Source: Gammaproteobacteria bacterium (GTDB lineage Bacteria > Pseudomonadota > Gammaproteobacteria > Pseudomonadales > Azotimanducaceae_A). From it: DNA of 8,899 bases. The stretch covers positions 1 to 8,899 of the forward strand of contig JAPOON010000900.1 in the NCBI GenBank assembly GCA_026713405.1, written 5' to 3'. Below, piece after piece: positions 6,926 to 8,899 of this stretch. Below the pieces are notes generated by a model, which was given only the letters and a program-made list of their open reading frames with translations, ran no database searches and was not told the DNA's origin. The first letter of the stretch is position 1, and each line of letters opens with the position of its first letter. The position numbers and the translations under genes were made by a program.

Positions 6926-8542
6926 ATGGCCGAAAAGAATTCGCGCGACGTGCTGATCATCGGTGGCGGCCACAACGGCCTGATCTGCGGGGCCTACCTC
7001 GCCAGGGCCGGGCTCAAGGTCACCGTCGTCGAGCAGCACGACATCGTGGGCGGCGCCGCCGTCACGCAGGAGTTCCACCCCGGGTTCCGGGCCTCCACGT
7101 TCTCCTACATGATGAGCCTGCTGCACCCACGCATCATCGCCGACCTGAATCTCGGGAAACACGGGCTCGAGGTGCTGCCCTGTTCGGACATGCTCAGCCC
7201 GCTCGATGACGACGACTACATCGTCTATTCCGACGAGATCGAGCGCACCCAGGCCTCGTTCGCCCGGTTCAGCAAGCACGATGCCGCAATCTACCCCGAG
7301 TTCAGCAAGGCGCTCTACGAGGCCGCGGATGTGGTCAGGAAGCTGCTGTTCGAGACGCCGCCGGACCCTACCGGCCGGGACTGGAAAACGTTCAAGGCCA
7401 TGGGGCGGCTGCTCTGGAAATACCGCAAGTTCAGCGGCCGCTTCTTCCGCGTCTACGACATCCTGACCATGAGCGCAGACGACTATCTGCGCCGCTGGTT
7501 CGAGGATCCCCGCATCCGGGCGGTGCTCGCCTACTACGCCTCCATCGGCACCTTCGCAGGCCCGAAAACGCCCGGTTCCGCCTACGTCATCATGCACCAC
7601 ATCATGGGCGAACATGAGGGTGCCGGGGGCTGGGGCTTCATCCGCGGCGGCATGGGCAAGATCACCGAGGCGATCGCGGCCTACGGCGCAACCGTGGGCC
7701 TGGAAGTCGTCACCGGCGCCTGGGTGGAGCGCGTCGAGGTCGCCAACGGCCGGGTCACCGGCATCGTCACCCGCGACGGCCGGCAGTTCGACGCCCGCAT
7801 CGTCGTCTCCAACGCCAGCGCCAAGGCGCTCTACCAGGACATGATCGACGCACGGCACCTGCCGGACGAACTGCTCAACGACATTCGCAACTTCCGCACC
7901 TTCTCCACCGCGTTCAAGATGAACATCGCCTGCGAGCGCCCGCCCCAGTACCGGGGGCTGCGCAAAGCGGTGCAGTCCGGCGCGCTCGGGGACTTCTCCT
8001 ATCCAACCTATGTGCACTGCGCGCCCGATATCGACTACCTCGAGAAAGCCTACGAAGACGCGAAGCACGGCTGGTATTCCGACAACCCCTTCATGACGCC
8101 GGTGGTGCCGACCATCGTCGACGACACGCTGGCGCCGCCCGGCAAGCACGTGGTCAACCTGTTCGGGGGACACGCGCCTTACGAACTGAAGGGCGCGGAC
8201 TGGGCGGATGAAAAAGACAATTTCACCGCCAACGCACTGAAGACCCTGGACGGTTTCGCTCCCGGCTTCTCGGACGGGATCATCGCCGCGGAGGTGCTGC
8301 TCGCGCCCGATATCCAGGCCCGGGTCAACCTGCCGCAGGGCCACATATTCCACGGCGAGCTGTCGCTGGACCAGCTCTTCTTCAAGCGGCCGGCGCCCCA
8401 CTACGCCGACTATCGGGGGCCGCTCGAGGGCCTTTACATGTGCGGCTCGAGTTGCCACCCCGGTGGCGGCGTGTCGGGTATCGCGGGCCACAACGCGGCC
8501 CGGGAGATCCTGAAGGATCTGCGCAAGCGGCCTCGGCCCTGA
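6926..8542 (+). CDS. FAD-dependent oxidoreductase, PYROXD2-like (phytoene desaturase superfamily)
   Basis: The 538-residue protein has an N-terminal Rossmann FAD-binding site, VLIIGGGHNG (GxGxxG at 13-18), with the ribose-binding acidic residue Glu36 in TVVEQ, followed by VGGAAVTQEFHPGFRAS. The C-terminus has the second FAD motif, GLYMCGSSCHPGGGVSGIAG (about 502-521). These blocks and the HNG variant of the glycine motif match the COG1233 group that includes bacterial relatives of human PYROXD2. True carotenoid desaturases share the fold, but there is no crt gene nearby, so a carotenoid role is not supported. The substrate is unknown. I see no signal peptide, so it is probably cytoplasmic. 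The ATG is preceded by AAGGAA (6909-6914) about 11 bases upstream. It has its own promoter candidate and is separated from the next gene by 94 bp. Base composition is like its neighbours, with no sign of recent transfer. Confidence 0.92.
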   Translation: MAEKNSRDVLIIGGGHNGLICGAYLARAGLKVTVVEQHDIVGGAAVTQEFHPGFRASTFSYMMSLLHPRIIADLNLGKHGLEVLPCSDMLSPLDDDDYIVYSDEIERTQASFARFSKHDAAIYPEFSKALYEAADVVRKLLFETPPDPTGRDWKTFKAMGRLLWKYRKFSGRFFRVYDILTMSADDYLRRWFEDPRIRAVLAYYASIGTFAGPKTPGSAYVIMHHIMGEHEGAGGWGFIRGGMGKITEAIAAYGATVGLEVVTGAWVERVEVANGRVTGIVTRDGRQFDARIVVSNASAKALYQDMIDARHLPDELLNDIRNFRTFSTAFKMNIACERPPQYRGLRKAVQSGALGDFSYPTYVHCAPDIDYLEKAYEDAKHGWYSDNPFMTPVVPTIVDDTLAPPGKHVVNLFGGHAPYELKGADWADEKDNFTANALKTLDGFAPGFSDGIIAAEVLLAPDIQARVNLPQGHIFHGELSLDQLFFKRPAPHYADYRGPLEGLYMCGSSCHPGGGVSGIAGHNAAREILKDLRKRPRP

Positions 8543-8636
8543 TTCACAGCCGCACTTGGCCGCCGGCACTCATGTACGGTTGACCAAACTGGATGAAGGA
8601 ACGAGGCTTGCGCCCCATTTCAAAGGAACAGGAAGA

Positions 8637-8899
8637 ATGGGCCCAGTGCAGCGACGCACGATAGTCGCCCATGGCCGCGTCGCGATGCGCGAACATCGAC
8701 TCGCGGCCGCAAGGAAACGCGAGCACGGCGTGCAGGTCATGACTTTCGAACAGCTTGCCGCACGCTGGGCGGGAGGACTGACAGCCCAGGTCGATGAAGA
8801 AACGCTGCGCGCCGCCATTCAAACAGCATTGCCGAACACCGACCTGGGTGAACTTGACGCCATCAAGAACCTGCCCGGTTTCGCTGACGCTGCCGTCGA
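8637..8899 (+). CDS. Truncated gene, possibly a PD-(D/E)XK nuclease / AddB-like subunit (N-terminal part)
   Basis: An open frame starts at ATG 8637 and runs 87 codons to the window edge without a stop. AAAGGAA (8622-8628) eight bases before the ATG is a good ribosome-binding site, which decides this start over the non-ATG codons that extend the frame upstream. The product starts MGPVQRRTIVAHGRVAMREH and contains VMTFEQLAARWAGGL, then an acidic helical part with DLGELDAIKNLPGF. From memory, an N-terminus with a basic AHGR...RLAAAR helix followed by FEQLAAR and LGELDAIK resembles the PD-(D/E)XK nuclease family proteins encoded beside UvrD-type helicases in AddAB-like pairs. No catalytic residue falls within the fragment. 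That the gene is real is likely; its function is tentative. It is on the same strand as the oxidoreductase, 94 bp away. Confidence 0.6.
   Translation, partial: MGPVQRRTIVAHGRVAMREHRLAAARKREHGVQVMTFEQLAARWAGGLTAQVDEETLRAAIQTALPNTDLGELDAIKNLPGFADAAV

Noticed and set aside
6812..8569. Minus-strand frame (585 codons) opposite the oxidoreductase
   Set aside because: It mirrors the oxidoreductase and starts in the gap after it. Its composition is that of an antisense shadow, and the plus strand has clear FAD motifs.
8572..8583. ATG at 8572 as an upstream start for the right-edge gene
   Set aside because: It is in a different frame and meets TGA after three codons.
8580..8608. TTGACC as a -35 for the right-edge gene
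   Set aside because: The position 17 bases downstream reads GAGGCT, which is not a credible -10, so no promoter is claimed.
1..8899. CRISPR arrays, insertion sequences, tRNA genes, toxin-antitoxin pairs
   Set aside because: No regularly spaced repeats, transposase motifs, terminal repeats, cloverleaf sequences or paired small genes were seen; the gene content is ordinary chromosomal.

Overview
The window looks like chromosomal DNA from a high-GC gammaproteobacterium. The gene set and order support this. A pilM start lies divergent from a class A penicillin-binding protein gene (ponA/mrcA). An rpmE gene lies divergent from priA. As I recall them, both pairings are typical gammaproteobacterial arrangements; Pseudomonas has pilM, ponA, a few genes, rpmE, priA in the same order, and E. 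coli has rpmE divergent from priA. No species assignment is possible from the sequence alone. I see no insertion sequence, phage gene, CRISPR array, tRNA or rRNA.

Layout. Positions 1-87 (minus) are the first 29 codons of pilM, cut by the window edge. Positions 88-283 are a divergent intergenic region rich in inverted repeats. Positions 284-2719 (plus) encode a complete PBP1A-type bifunctional peptidoglycan synthase. A 49-bp convergent gap separates it from a secreted M48 metalloprotease (2769-4289, minus). A 117-bp hairpin-rich gap follows, then rpmE (4407-4625, minus, ribosomal protein L31 of the zinc-binding type). The compact rpmE/priA divergent region (4626-4726) holds a good rpmE promoter candidate and a nine-codon upstream ORF that overlaps the GTG start of priA. 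PriA is complete (4727-6856, plus). A separate promoter with an extended -10 element precedes a PYROXD2-like, phytoene-desaturase-superfamily FAD oxidoreductase (6926-8542, plus). The right edge holds the 5' end of another gene (8637 onward, plus), tentatively the B-like subunit of an AddAB-type nuclease.

Functionally the genes are mostly housekeeping: envelope assembly (PilM, PBP1A and a periplasmic quality-control-type protease), translation (L31) and replication restart (PriA), possibly with recombination or repair at the right edge. The FAD oxidoreductase has no obvious functional link to its neighbours. I did not find a clearly new multi-gene system. The points most worth a second look are the uORF/priA overlap, the structured leaders between pilM and ponA, the duplicated start context of the protease, and the truncated gene at the right end.
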